Source of the DNA: a bacterium
GTDB lineage: Bacteria; Pseudomonadota; Gammaproteobacteria; Berkiellales; Berkiellaceae
DNA: 22,497 bases
Reading direction: 5' to 3'
NCBI GenBank assembly: GCA_009927065.1
Contig: RFNU01000197.1
Span: forward strand, 1 to 22,497
Part shown: positions 7,666-14,643 of the stretch, in pieces
How positions within the stretch are numbered: the stretch's first letter is position 1
Layout: every line of letters starts with the position of its first letter
The notes under the pieces: generated by a model
Seen by the model: only the letters and a program-made list of their open reading frames with translations
Told to the model about the DNA's origin: nothing
The model's database searches: none
Translations under genes and position numbers: made by a program

Positions 7666-7690
7666 TATCAAGTTATAAAGCAACTTGATA
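7666..7690. promoter_or_regulatory. Perfect 9-bp dyad upstream of rpoS
   Basis: TATCAAGTT and AACTTGATA flank a 7-base centre (ATAAAGC), 38 bases before the rpoS start. The centre overlaps a -10-like TATAAA, so this may be an operator, or a 5'-leader hairpin if transcription starts further upstream. The binding factor is unknown. Confidence 0.5.
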
Positions 7691-7728
7691 CGATGAAAAC
7701 GTCTCTTTAAATTCACAAGGATCGTGAT

Positions 7729-8709
7729 ATGAAGTTTTCTTGGAATGGCCCTATAGATTTTGCAAAGACTTTTTCAAAAGAATATAAAGAAGAAAAAGAA
7801 GACTTTGATGATCAAATAGATTTTGAAAAAATCGATATTGATCCCAATAAAATTATTGAAGATAAGGAAATTAATGAAACCGATCCGACTCAGCTGTATC
7901 TCAAAGAGATCGGGGCATCCCCTCTTTTAAATCCTGATGAAGAAATTCATTACGCTCGTTTAGCACGCAGGGGTGATATAAAAGCTCGCAACCACATGAT
8001 TGAATGCAATTTAAGACTTGTTGTCAAAATAGCACGTCGCTACCTTAATAGAGGACTCTCTTTACTCGATTTGATTGAAGAAGGAAACTTAGGGCTGATG
8101 CGTGCTGTAGAAAAATTCGATCCGGAACGCGGATTTAGATTTTCAACATATGCTACATGGTGGATTAGACAAAATATTGAACGAGCCATTATGAATCAAA
8201 CTCGTACCATTCGACTGCCTATCCATGTTATTAAAGAGCTTAATATTTATTTAAGAAAATCAAGGGAAATCGCTCAATCACTCGATCATGAGCCAACTTA
8301 TGACGAAATTGCTAACGCACTTAATATACCCGCGGATAATGTTAATAAACTTCTAAAATTAAATGAAAAAACACTATCTATTGATTCTCCACTAGGTGAT
8401 GAGTCAGAAAAACCATTAATCGATGCTTTATCTTCAAGTGAATGGTCCGATCCTACAGAAGAATTAGCGCAAGAATATATTGAAACCAAACTTTACAAAA
8501 TCATGGAATTTCTCTCTGAAAAGCAACAATCTATCTTGTCTCAACGATTTGGTTTAAAAGGGCATGAAGAAGCGACGTTGGAAGAAGTAGGGCAGGAAGT
8601 AGGTTTAACAAGAGAGCGTGTACGACAAATTCAAGTTGAAGCGCTAAAACAACTGAAGAAGAAACTGGAAGAGCAAGGATTAACGAGCGAATTAATGTTT
8701 GAACAGTAA
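7729..8709 (+). CDS. rpoS: RNA polymerase sigma factor RpoS (sigma-38)
   Basis: Master sigma factor for stationary phase and, in Legionella and Coxiella, for developmental switching. The 326-residue protein has region 1.2 (DPTQLYLKEIG at 52-62), region 2 (NLRLVVKIARRYLNRGLSLL, then GFRFSTYATWWIRQ at 135-148) and region 4 with the helix-turn-helix ATLEEVGQEVGLTRERVRQIQVE (282-303). Lack of region 1.1 and the close match of SEKPLIDAL and IKELNIYL to E. coli RpoS point to RpoS rather than RpoD or RpoH. The lysine in IKELN (169), equivalent to the RssB-contact lysine, is kept. AAGGAT precedes the ATG. It is not next to nlpD here and ends two bases from the end of convergent dnaX. Confidence 0.95.
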   Translation: MKFSWNGPIDFAKTFSKEYKEEKEDFDDQIDFEKIDIDPNKIIEDKEINETDPTQLYLKEIGASPLLNPDEEIHYARLARRGDIKARNHMIECNLRLVVKIARRYLNRGLSLLDLIEEGNLGLMRAVEKFDPERGFRFSTYATWWIRQNIERAIMNQTRTIRLPIHVIKELNIYLRKSREIAQSLDHEPTYDEIANALNIPADNVNKLLKLNEKTLSIDSPLGDESEKPLIDALSSSEWSDPTEELAQEYIETKLYKIMEFLSEKQQSILSQRFGLKGHEEATLEEVGQEVGLTRERVRQIQVEALKQLKKKLEEQGLTSELMFEQ

Positions 8710-8711
8710 CC

Positions 8712-10120
8712 TTATTGTTTTTTTAATTGATAGCCTAGTTGTTTTATCAAAAACTGGGCTAACGGTAATCCTACTAACTCTTCTAATTGACGATTTTCTT
8801 TTTCTTTTACATATCTCGCTTCTAATTGAATGGGGGTTTGTTCAACCTCGCGCTCAAAAAAACTAATGATCTTTGAATGAAATCCCATAGTCTCAAATAA
8901 ATCAATACAATTTTTTTTAATAGATGTCGTTAATAAAGCAGCTAATGTCGCAGAATGATAAACTTGAATTTCATCATGAGCAACCAGAATGCGAGAGTGC
9001 ATCAAAATGTCTTTAGCTAAACTTGATTTGACTACTGAGCTGATTAATAAATGCCAATCGACTGCATCAAGATATTCTTCAATCTCTGAACTTAATTCAG
9101 TTTTTTTTTTAAAGAAGCGACCATACTGATGCGTATCAAAGACATCAGTACAAAACTTTGAGGATAAGGATGGGTTGCTAATAGCTGATAACACTTAGAG
9201 AGCTCTTGGTAAAGAATTACTAACGGTTGTTGAACGATATCTTTCTGCTCAACAATCCAACTCATGAGTTGTTTCATTAATTTATCAGCAGATAATCCTT
9301 TATCAAAATATTTTAAAATATCATTTTTTAATTCGACTGTATCAGACTCTAAGATTTGATCAATAATCTTATGGATATCTGTATGACTTAAAATGGAAAA
9401 ATAGTTAAAAAGCGAATGATCGTCTAAACGCTGCTGTGTTAAGGCTAAGGAATACTCAACAATATTCAACATATCCCTATAACTACCATCGGCTTGCTGT
9501 GCGATTGCAAATAAGACATCGTCTTCATAAGGAATGTCGCGATTGTGACAAAATGATTTTAGGTATCCAACTAACTCATGAGCTGGAGGCGCTTGCAATT
9601 GAAAAATCAAACACCGCGAACGAATGGTGCCAGGTATCTTATGAAATTCTGTTGTCGCTAATACAAAAATAACATGAGGTGGTGGTTCTTCAAGATTTTT
9701 TAATAGCGCGTTAAAAGAATGCATTGAGAGCATATGGACTTCATCAATAAGATAAATCTTATACTTGCTCTCCAAAGGCAGCGTCATCGAGGAACTAATA
9801 ATATCTCGAATTTCTTCTACTTTTGTTTTAGATGCTCCATCAATCTCTACAAGATCAGGATGTTGTCCTTTTTGAATGCGATCACAGATATCGCATAGCC
9901 CACAAGGGTCGTGCTTTAATTCGGCATGTGGACACAGTAAAGCCGCGGCAATTAAGCGAGCCAAAGAAGTCTTGCCCAAACCTCGAGATCCAGTTAATAA
10001 AAAGGTATGATGCTTCAATGGAAAAAGTATTTTCTTAAATCCATCAACAATATAATTGTGACCATGAATTTCATGAAAAGTTTTTGGACGCAATAACCTA
10101 GCAAGAGGAAGATGTTTCAT
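8712..10120 (-). CDS. dnaX: DNA polymerase III tau subunit (dnaX, via -1 frameshift)
   Basis: Full-length clamp-loader subunit, made when the reading frame shifts by -1 on a ten-A tract at 9101-9110 (minus strand). The predicted product is 469 residues: 340 from the gamma frame, then 129 from the second frame (TELSSEIEEYLDAVDWHLL to the end). The second part has the pattern of tau domain V, which binds the polymerase alpha subunit: W..L followed by LAKDILMHS, LFETMG, TPIQLEA and a final PLAQFLIKQLGYQL. The linker is very short, so this tau is far smaller than E. coli tau (643 residues). The second frame has no credible start of its own. Inference from the well-known dnaX recoding; a homopolymer sequencing error is the alternative. 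Confidence 0.8.
9092..10120 (-). CDS. dnaX: DNA polymerase III gamma subunit (dnaX, unshifted frame)
   Basis: ATPase of the sliding-clamp loader. The 342-residue product begins MKHLPLARLLRPKTFHEIHG, matching the family start. It has Walker A GSRGLGKTS (44-52), four zinc-binding cysteines (63, 73, 76, 79, in CGLCDIC context), Walker B LIDEVHML (124-131), sensor 1 TTEFHKIPGTIRSRC (156-170, arginine finger R169) and sensor 2 GSYRD (212-216). It stops two codons after the A10 tract. A longer in-frame reading from a TTG at 10234 was rejected because its extra 38 codons coincide with the 4.5S RNA. No clear Shine-Dalgarno sequence precedes the ATG. The usual partners ybaB and recR do not follow; recR is about 8 kb away. 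Confidence 0.9.
   Translation of the reverse strand: MKHLPLARLLRPKTFHEIHGHNYIVDGFKKILFPLKHHTFLLTGSRGLGKTSLARLIAAALLCPHAELKHDPCGLCDICDRIQKGQHPDLVEIDGASKTKVEEIRDIISSSMTLPLESKYKIYLIDEVHMLSMHSFNALLKNLEEPPPHVIFVLATTEFHKIPGTIRSRCLIFQLQAPPAHELVGYLKSFCHNRDIPYEDDVLFAIAQQADGSYRDMLNIVEYSLALTQQRLDDHSLFNYFSILSHTDIHKIIDQILESDTVELKNDILKYFDKGLSADKLMKQLMSWIVEQKDIVQQPLVILYQELSKCYQLLATHPYPQSFVLMSLIRISMVASLKKKLN
9101..9110 (-). promoter_or_regulatory. A10 slippery tract for dnaX frameshifting
   Basis: Ten consecutive A on the coding (minus) strand, read TTA AAA AAA AAA CTG in the gamma frame. A -1 shift joins the tau frame. Immediately downstream CTGAA/TTCAG forms a 5-bp stem whose 5-base loop holds the gamma stop codon. 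No AGGAG-like stimulator is seen just upstream, unlike E. coli dnaX. The long homopolymer resembles the Thermus thermophilus dnaX case, where RNA polymerase slippage acts. Confidence 0.75.
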
Positions 10121-10155
10121 AATGAGATAAGAAGGGATTAGTTCAGTTATTAAGC

Positions 10156-10235
10156 GTTGCACAACACACAGGGAGAACTTTCGTTGCTTCTTCTCAGACC
10201 TGGCGAGTTGAGCACTCCTTCTGTTGCCATGCAAC
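10156..10235 (-). ncRNA. ffs: Signal recognition particle 4.5S RNA
   Basis: RNA core of the bacterial SRP, which binds Ffh. The apical hairpin is CCAGG-TCT-GAGA-AGA-AGCAAC. The 5' CAGG and 3' AGCA loop sides match E. coli 4.5S RNA (CAGG-TCC-GGAA-GGA-AGCA), while the closing helix and tetraloop are changed with pairing kept. The outer stem forms from GTTGCA...CAACA at the 5' end and TGTTG...TGCAAC at the 3' end; GGAG/CTCC and AACT/AGTT pair between. A good promoter ends seven bases before 10235. Its position directly upstream of dnaX matches the scr/ffs-dnaX order known in other bacteria. The 3' end is approximate; no U-tract terminator is seen, so it may be processed from a dnaX co-transcript. 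Confidence 0.85.
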
Positions 10236-10241
10236 TCTAGA

Positions 10242-10270
10242 ATTCTAACGCATTAAAAAAAATTAAGCAA
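10242..10270 (-). promoter_or_regulatory. Sigma-70-type promoter of ffs (and dnaX)
   Basis: Minus-strand -35 TTGCTT (10265-10270), exactly 17 bases of AT-rich spacer, and -10 TAGAAT (10242-10247). A start seven bases downstream falls on G10235, the 5' base of the 4.5S RNA outer stem. Confidence 0.75.
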
Positions 10271-10344
10271 CATGAACCTTACTTGTTAGGTATTTAATTA
10301 AATTGATTATAAAATTCATTGAGTTGTTTTTATTTTTTGCACAA

Positions 10345-10377
10345 AAAGTAACACGTCAATTCACTGTAAGTTACTTT
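10345..10377 (-). terminator. Possible terminator downstream of coq7
   Basis: Perfect 8-bp inverted repeat AAAGTAAC/GTTACTTT with a 17-base loop, followed on the minus strand by TTGTG, so five T in a row counting the stem end. It lies about 90 bases past the coq7 stop and upstream of the ffs promoter, well placed to insulate ffs. The stem is AT-rich and the loop long, so confidence is modest. Confidence 0.4.
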
Positions 10378-10469
10378 GTCTCTAAGGTAATGTGCATAGA
10401 GTGCTCATCAATTCTCGCATATGCTAAAGAGAAATCTTTTTGATCATTACGCAAGATGCCATCATGATA

Positions 10470-11102
10470 CTAAAAGTAAAAAGCTATATTTTTCATTAAA
10501 CCGGCGGCAATACCCATCAATTTTGAAATCATAACAGGCATGTCTTGGCCTCCAAAATCGACAGCATGATCATGATGTTTTCTTTCATCGATAATCATTT
10601 GCTTTATAATTTCACAAGAACGCTGGTCATGCTGCAGTAAAGTTAATTGAGAGTTCAAATGCGCTTCTACCTGTTTTTCAGTTTCTTTTATAAAAGCCAA
10701 GTTCATTTTTGCATTCACTCGGCTTAAAAATCGAGCCATTAAATAACTACATGTATAAAAAAAGGGATTGAGCAATGATGGCTGTGTATTTAACTCTTTT
10801 AAACGTTGATGACACCAAACTAAATGATCATATTCTTCTTCTGCGGCATGCTGAAGCCAATTTTTCATTTTGACATCATGTCGATGATCATAATGTCCGT
10901 TATATAACGCTTGCGCACAAATCTCACCAGTATGATTAATACGCATTTGTCCTTTGGACTGCTGATATTGAACATCACTCCAATTTTTCTTTTCACAATG
11001 GCTTTTCGCTGGATTAGGTTGAACAGGCGCATGAGGTTCAACAAAAAACAATCTCAACATAGAGTCTATTTTTAAAATTTTTTTTTCTAAAAAAATGTTC
11101 AT
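10470..11102 (-). CDS. coq7: Coq7-type demethoxyubiquinone hydroxylase
   Basis: Di-iron monooxygenase of ubiquinone synthesis that hydroxylates 2-polyprenyl-3-methyl-6-methoxy-1,4-benzoquinone; it replaces UbiF in Legionella, Pseudomonas and relatives. The 210-residue product carries the ligand set of the family: E60 in RINHTGE, E90xxH93 in AAEEEYDH, E142 in KETEKQVEAH and E173xxH176 in IDERKH. NPFFYTCSYLMARFLS (112-127) and the C-terminal MISKLMGIAAGLMK helix are the membrane-associated parts. A Fur-box-like site lies in the 62-base region shared with the divergent DUF47 gene, which would suit an iron enzyme. With ispB it gives this window two ubiquinone-pathway genes. Confidence 0.93.
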   Translation of the reverse strand: MNIFLEKKILKIDSMLRLFFVEPHAPVQPNPAKSHCEKKNWSDVQYQQSKGQMRINHTGEICAQALYNGHYDHRHDVKMKNWLQHAAEEEYDHLVWCHQRLKELNTQPSLLNPFFYTCSYLMARFLSRVNAKMNLAFIKETEKQVEAHLNSQLTLLQHDQRSCEIIKQMIIDERKHHDHAVDFGGQDMPVMISKLMGIAAGLMKNIAFYF

Positions 11103-11128
11103 ATAGATTTAAGGCCTCAAAACTTCCT

Positions 11129-11152
11129 TATACTTAATAATAAGCATTCTCA
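11129..11152 (+). promoter_or_regulatory. -10 element and Fur-box-like site in the coq7/DUF47 divergent region
   Basis: TATACT at 11129-11134 is a candidate -10 for the DUF47 gene. At 11138-11152 the sequence TAATAAGCATTCTCA, read on the minus strand as TGAGAATgCTTATTA, agrees with the 7-1-7 Fur consensus TGATAATnATTATCA at 12 of 14 positions. A repressor bound here would cover the predicted transcription start of the DUF47 gene and sit upstream of coq7. Confidence 0.45.
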
Positions 11153-11164
11153 TTTTATTTTGCG

Positions 11165-11836
11165 ATGACAAATATTGTAGATATTTTTGGAGCACCAGCA
11201 TTTGACCCTTTAAACAAACATATGCAAAAAGTCAATGAATGCGCATTAGAATTAAAAACATTCTTCTATTATGTTCTACAAAAAAATTGGGAAAAAGCAA
11301 AATCCTCACATGATCTGATCAATGCTGCTGAAGATCAAGCAGATCATTTAAAAGAAAAAATCAGAATGCATGTTCCTAAAACACTTTTTATGTCAATAGA
11401 GCGATCTTATATTCTTGATATCTTATCATTACAAGATAGAATTGCTAATAAGGCCAAAAATATTTCTGGATTAATCTACAGCAGAAAAATGTTCTTTCCG
11501 TCGCATATAGCAAATCTCTTTGAAAAACTGCTTCTACGCGCAATTGATGCGTCAAATAATTTACTGCTCATCAACTTTGAAATAAAAAAATTAATATCTT
11601 CTGGTTTCCGCTCCCATGAAGCTCGCAAAATAGAAAAAATGATTCACGATTTAGACAAAATAGAAAATGATACGGACAACTTTCAAATAGAACTAAGAGA
11701 AGCGCTTTTCCTGTTAGAAAAAGATATGTCTCCGATAGAGATCGTTTTTCTGTACAAAATGATTGATTGGTTTGGAGATTTAGCTGACCGCTCTCAGCGA
11801 TGTGCTCATAGGGTGTTATTATTGATTGCAGACTGA
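11165..11836 (+). CDS. DUF47 / TIGR00153 family PhoU-like protein
   Basis: The 223-residue, all-helical protein matches the DUF47 (YkaA-type, PhoU-like) family: it starts with a short VDIFGAPAFDPLNKHMQKV segment, has LKEKIRMHVPKTLFMSIERS, then LQDRIANKAKNISGLIYSRKM, and ends FLYKMIDWFGDLADRSQRCAHRVLLLIA, all family signatures. Length is typical. These proteins usually sit in front of a pit-type phosphate transporter gene and are thought to regulate phosphate or polyphosphate handling through metal binding. Here no pit gene follows; the next gene is on the opposite strand. It is divergent from coq7, with a Fur-like site between. The exact role is unknown. Confidence 0.88.
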   Translation: MTNIVDIFGAPAFDPLNKHMQKVNECALELKTFFYYVLQKNWEKAKSSHDLINAAEDQADHLKEKIRMHVPKTLFMSIERSYILDILSLQDRIANKAKNISGLIYSRKMFFPSHIANLFEKLLLRAIDASNNLLLINFEIKKLISSGFRSHEARKIEKMIHDLDKIENDTDNFQIELREALFLLEKDMSPIEIVFLYKMIDWFGDLADRSQRCAHRVLLLIAD

Positions 11837-11948
11837 TCTTATCTTCTATTGATGAACCAAAAAAGCTGATTGCCCTCTAAATTTCAAACCTCAAGCATCA
11901 TCTTGAAGAAATTTTGGGTAGAGTTTCTGCTCGATTTTGATCAATCAG

Positions 11949-12146
11949 TTAAGATTGACCTAAAAAGATGACTGCTTTAACAAGCATGATAAAAGATAAA
12001 ATCAATACAATAAGCATGATTAGACCTACCGTGAAATAAATGAATGGGTTGCCCTTAGTAAAATCTTCTTTTCGCTTTTTATTCGACTGAATGCCAAACA
12101 ATAACGCCAACATTGATTGAATGATATTGAAAATAAAAGACATCAT
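11949..12146 (-). CDS. DUF2970 small membrane protein
   Basis: The 65-residue product has an N-terminal amphipathic segment (FNIIQSMLALLFGIQSNKKRKEDFTKGNP) and one transmembrane helix (about residues 36-60, IYFTVGLIMLIVLILSFIMLV). The sequence Q-S-x-L-A-x-x-F-G-x-Q-S, then K.R..DF..G.P, is the signature of the DUF2970 family, short inner-membrane proteins of unknown function in Proteobacteria. The start could be either of two adjacent ATG codons. It faces away from the coiled-coil gene at 12229 and is convergent with the DUF47 gene. Confidence 0.8.
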   Translation of the reverse strand: MMSFIFNIIQSMLALLFGIQSNKKRKEDFTKGNPFIYFTVGLIMLIVLILSFIMLVKAVIFLGQS

Positions 12147-12228
12147 TATTGATTAAGAGCTCTTTCATCTAATTATCGTTTTCTATTCTAAAATTGTAAA
12201 GAAGACTTCATAAATGGATTGATGCAAA

Positions 12229-12480
12229 ATGGATATTTTAAATACAATTGAACACAAAATCATTGAATTAATAGATATTAATAGTCAACTGATTACAAGG
12301 ATTGAAAAACTATTAATGGAGAACAAAGAAATACAACATCATAAAGAGCAACTTATTGAAGAAAATAATGAAATTCATCAAAGATTAGAAAAACTGCTTA
12401 TGACTATTACGGAAGTAGAAGATGTTATTCATGAAGCATCGAAAGATTTCACTCCGATCGAACAACCTTTTTCTTTTTGA
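12229..12480 (+). CDS. Small coiled-coil protein
   Basis: An 83-residue acidic protein that is almost wholly a predicted coiled coil: from about residue 5 to 70, Ile and Leu recur at heptad spacing (IEHKIIELIDINSQLITRIEKLL, then a similar run to VIHEA). It has no signal peptide and no cysteine. The size and the coiled coil resemble ZapB-type or TIGR02449-type cell-division accessory proteins of Gammaproteobacteria, but no family motif is decisive and there is no zapA next to it. It ends next to the bidirectional hairpin that also ends groEL. Likely a real gene, given the codon pattern and clean boundaries; function not assigned. Confidence 0.65.
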   Translation: MDILNTIEHKIIELIDINSQLITRIEKLLMENKEIQHHKEQLIEENNEIHQRLEKLLMTITEVEDVIHEASKDFTPIEQPFSF

Positions 12481-12488
12481 AAAAAGAA

Positions 12489-12516
12489 AAACCAGATCTA
12501 CAATCAGATCTGGTTT
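12489..12516 (-). terminator. Intrinsic terminator of groESL, shared with the convergent coiled-coil gene
   Basis: Perfect 11-bp stem AAACCAGATCT/AGATCTGGTTT with a 6-base loop. On the minus strand it is followed by TTTTTCTTTTTTC overlapping the stem end, a strong U tract for groEL. In the plus direction only TTT remains, so termination of the small coiled-coil gene is weaker. Confidence 0.88.
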
Positions 12517-12545
12517 CCCTAGAAAAAACAAGTAATGGGTAGAAA

Positions 12546-14201
12546 TTACATCATACCACCCATGCCTCCCATGCCGCCCATACCGCCCATACCGGACATA
12601 TCAGGAGCAGCTTCTTTCTCTTCTTTAGGGAGATCAACAATCATGCATTGAGTCGTAATCATCATCCCTGCACAACTTGCCGCATTCTGTAACGCTGTGC
12701 GAGTGACTTTAGTCGGATCAATAATACCAAGCTCTATCATGTCACCAAACTGTCCATTAGCCGCATTATACCCGTAGTTACCCTGCCCTTGAAGGACTTT
12801 GTGCACGATAATAGATGCTTCTTCGCCCGCATTATTAACGATTTGACGAAGTGGCTCTTGAATAGCACGCTTAACGATATCAATACCTACTTGCTGATCG
12901 GGATTAGCTCCTTTAAGATCTGCAAGAACATCAATCGCACGAAGAAGAGCCACTCCACCACCAGGCACAACTCCTTCTTCAACAGCAGCACGAGTTGCGT
13001 GTAATGCATCGTCAACACGTGCTTTTTTCTCTTTCATTTCAACTTCTGTAGCAGCACCGACTTTAATAACGGCAACACCACCAGCAAGTTTAGCAATGCG
13101 CTCTTGAATTTTTTCTTTATCGTAATCTGATGAGGCCTGGCTAAGCTCGTAACGTAATAAATCTGTTCTGGCTTTAATTTCATCAGCAATACCTGAACCA
13201 TCAATAATCGTTGTATTGTCTTTAGTAACAACAACTCGTTTTGCCGTACCAAGATGTTCAATACCTGTTGATTCAAGAGATAGTCCTACTTCTTCAGCAA
13301 TAACTTGACCACGAGTCAGTACTGCAATATCTTGCATCATTGCTTTACGACGATCGCCAAATCCTGGCGCTTTAACAGCACAAACTTTAACAACACCACG
13401 AATAGTATTAACGACTAAAGTTGCAAGAGCTTCGCCATCAACATCTTCTGCAATAATTAACAAACTACGACCTGATTTTGCAACGCCTTCTAAAGCCGGT
13501 AGTAATTCACGAATAGATGATACTTTTTTATCAACCAAAAGAATAAATGGATTATCTAATTCTGACGACATAGTTTGTTGATTGTTAACAAAATATGGGG
13601 ATAAGTATCCTCTATCAAATTGCATACCCTCAACAACATCAAGCTCATCATTTAAACCATTACCATCTTCAACAGTAATAACACCTTCTTTGCCTACTTT
13701 TTCCATTGCTTGAGCAATAATCCCACCAATCATTTGATCAGAATTAGCAGAGATTGTTCCGACTTGAGCAATAGCTTTGGAATCAACACAAGGCACGGCC
13801 ATTTCTTTTAATTTCTTGATAATTTTGTCAACAGCTAGATCAATGCCGCGTTTTAAATCCATAGGATTCATTCCTGCTGCAACTGCTTTATTCCCTTCAG
13901 AGAAAATAGCATAAGTTAGAACTGTAGCAGTTGTTGTGCCGTCACCAGCATCATCAGCTGTTTTAGACGCAACTTTTTTAACCAGTTCTGCAAAAATATT
14001 TTCCATTTTATTAGGTAAACTAATATTTTCTGCAACAGTAGCACCATCTTTAGTAATTAAAGGTTCACCAAAAGATTTTTCAATAATAACATTGCGTCCT
14101 CTTGGGCCTAATGTTGTTTTTACAGCTTTGTAGAGCTTTTCAACTCCGGATAAGCCTGCTTTACGGGCTTCAACATCAAAAGTAATTTGTTTAGCACTCA
14201 T
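12546..14201 (-). CDS. groEL: 60-kDa chaperonin GroEL
   Basis: Tetradecameric ATP-dependent folding chamber. The 551-residue product is full length with normal landmarks: TLGPRGRNV (30-38) and DGTTT (87-91) of the ATP site, the apical-domain core, ARVDDALHATRAAVEEG with the catalytic aspartate, and a C-terminal Gly-Gly-Met repeat tail ending in MM. AAGGAAT provides a Shine-Dalgarno site. It follows groES by 45 bases and ends in a strong terminator, so groES-groEL is a two-gene operon under the heat-shock-type promoter at 14614-14643. Open frames antisense to it are by-products of its codon use. Confidence 0.99.
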   Translation of the reverse strand: MSAKQITFDVEARKAGLSGVEKLYKAVKTTLGPRGRNVIIEKSFGEPLITKDGATVAENISLPNKMENIFAELVKKVASKTADDAGDGTTTATVLTYAIFSEGNKAVAAGMNPMDLKRGIDLAVDKIIKKLKEMAVPCVDSKAIAQVGTISANSDQMIGGIIAQAMEKVGKEGVITVEDGNGLNDELDVVEGMQFDRGYLSPYFVNNQQTMSSELDNPFILLVDKKVSSIRELLPALEGVAKSGRSLLIIAEDVDGEALATLVVNTIRGVVKVCAVKAPGFGDRRKAMMQDIAVLTRGQVIAEEVGLSLESTGIEHLGTAKRVVVTKDNTTIIDGSGIADEIKARTDLLRYELSQASSDYDKEKIQERIAKLAGGVAVIKVGAATEVEMKEKKARVDDALHATRAAVEEGVVPGGGVALLRAIDVLADLKGANPDQQVGIDIVKRAIQEPLRQIVNNAGEEASIIVHKVLQGQGNYGYNAANGQFGDMIELGIIDPTKVTRTALQNAASCAGMMITTQCMIVDLPKEEKEAAPDMSGMGGMGGMGGMGGMM

Positions 14202-14246
14202 GTTTATATTCCTTAATATATTATAATGATCTCAGACTGAAATTAA

Positions 14247-14555
14247 TTAAGCCTTTTGCACGCCAAGAACATCATCTTCGCGCATAAAAAGATACTCAAC
14301 ATCATTATGTTTGAATTTTGTACCTGCATATTGGCCAAAAAGGACTTTATCTCCAACCGCTACAGTTAAAGCAATGTGCTTGCCTTCAGCACTGACCTTT
14401 CCAGGGCCCGCCATAATAACAATGCCCCATTGCGGAGCTTCTTGAGCGCTGCCTGGAATAACAATTCCTGAAGCTGTAGTGTGTTGTAGCTCATCACGTT
14501 TGACGATAAGCCCATCTCGCAATGGTTTAATAGTACTAATATCTTTAGTCTTCAT
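14247..14555 (-). CDS. groES: 10-kDa co-chaperonin GroES
   Basis: Heptameric lid of GroEL. The 102-residue product has IKPLRDGLIVKRDE (9-22), a mobile loop around 22-40 whose hydrophobic tripeptide IVI (31-33) docks onto GroEL, GPGK in the middle, VGDKVLFGQYAGTKF and a C-terminal LFMREDDVLGV. It is a few residues longer than E. coli GroES at both ends. AGGAG lies seven bases before the ATG. First gene of the operon. Confidence 0.98.
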   Translation of the reverse strand: MKTKDISTIKPLRDGLIVKRDELQHTTASGIVIPGSAQEAPQWGIVIMAGPGKVSAEGKHIALTVAVGDKVLFGQYAGTKFKHNDVEYLFMREDDVLGVQKA

Positions 14556-14613
14556 GATACTCTCCTTGGAATCGTTTTTATGAATCTTTAAAATTAAGAT
14601 TTTGTAAACTCAA

Positions 14614-14643
14614 AGATGGTGATGATTATGAATTAATCAAGGG
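14614..14643 (-). promoter_or_regulatory. Sigma-32-type heat-shock promoter of groESL
   Basis: On the minus strand CCCTTGATT, 13 bases, then CACCATCT. This agrees with the RpoH consensus (CTTGAAA, about 13-15 bases, CCCCATNT): the -10 matches at every fixed position but one. Predicted start is near 14607, leaving a leader of about 50 bases before groES. No CIRCE inverted repeat is seen, so control is likely by RpoH rather than HrcA. Confidence 0.75.

Noticed and set aside
8712..9194. Independent 160-residue gene overlapping dnaX
   Set aside because: Its first 31 codons only duplicate dnaX coding sequence in another frame; the remainder is tau domain V reached by frameshift.
10121..10234. 38-codon N-terminal extension of DnaX from a TTG
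   Set aside because: It coincides with the 4.5S RNA and the family start motif is at the inner ATG.
12789..14133. Frames within groEL in other phases and on the other strand
   Set aside because: Shadows of a strongly conserved gene.
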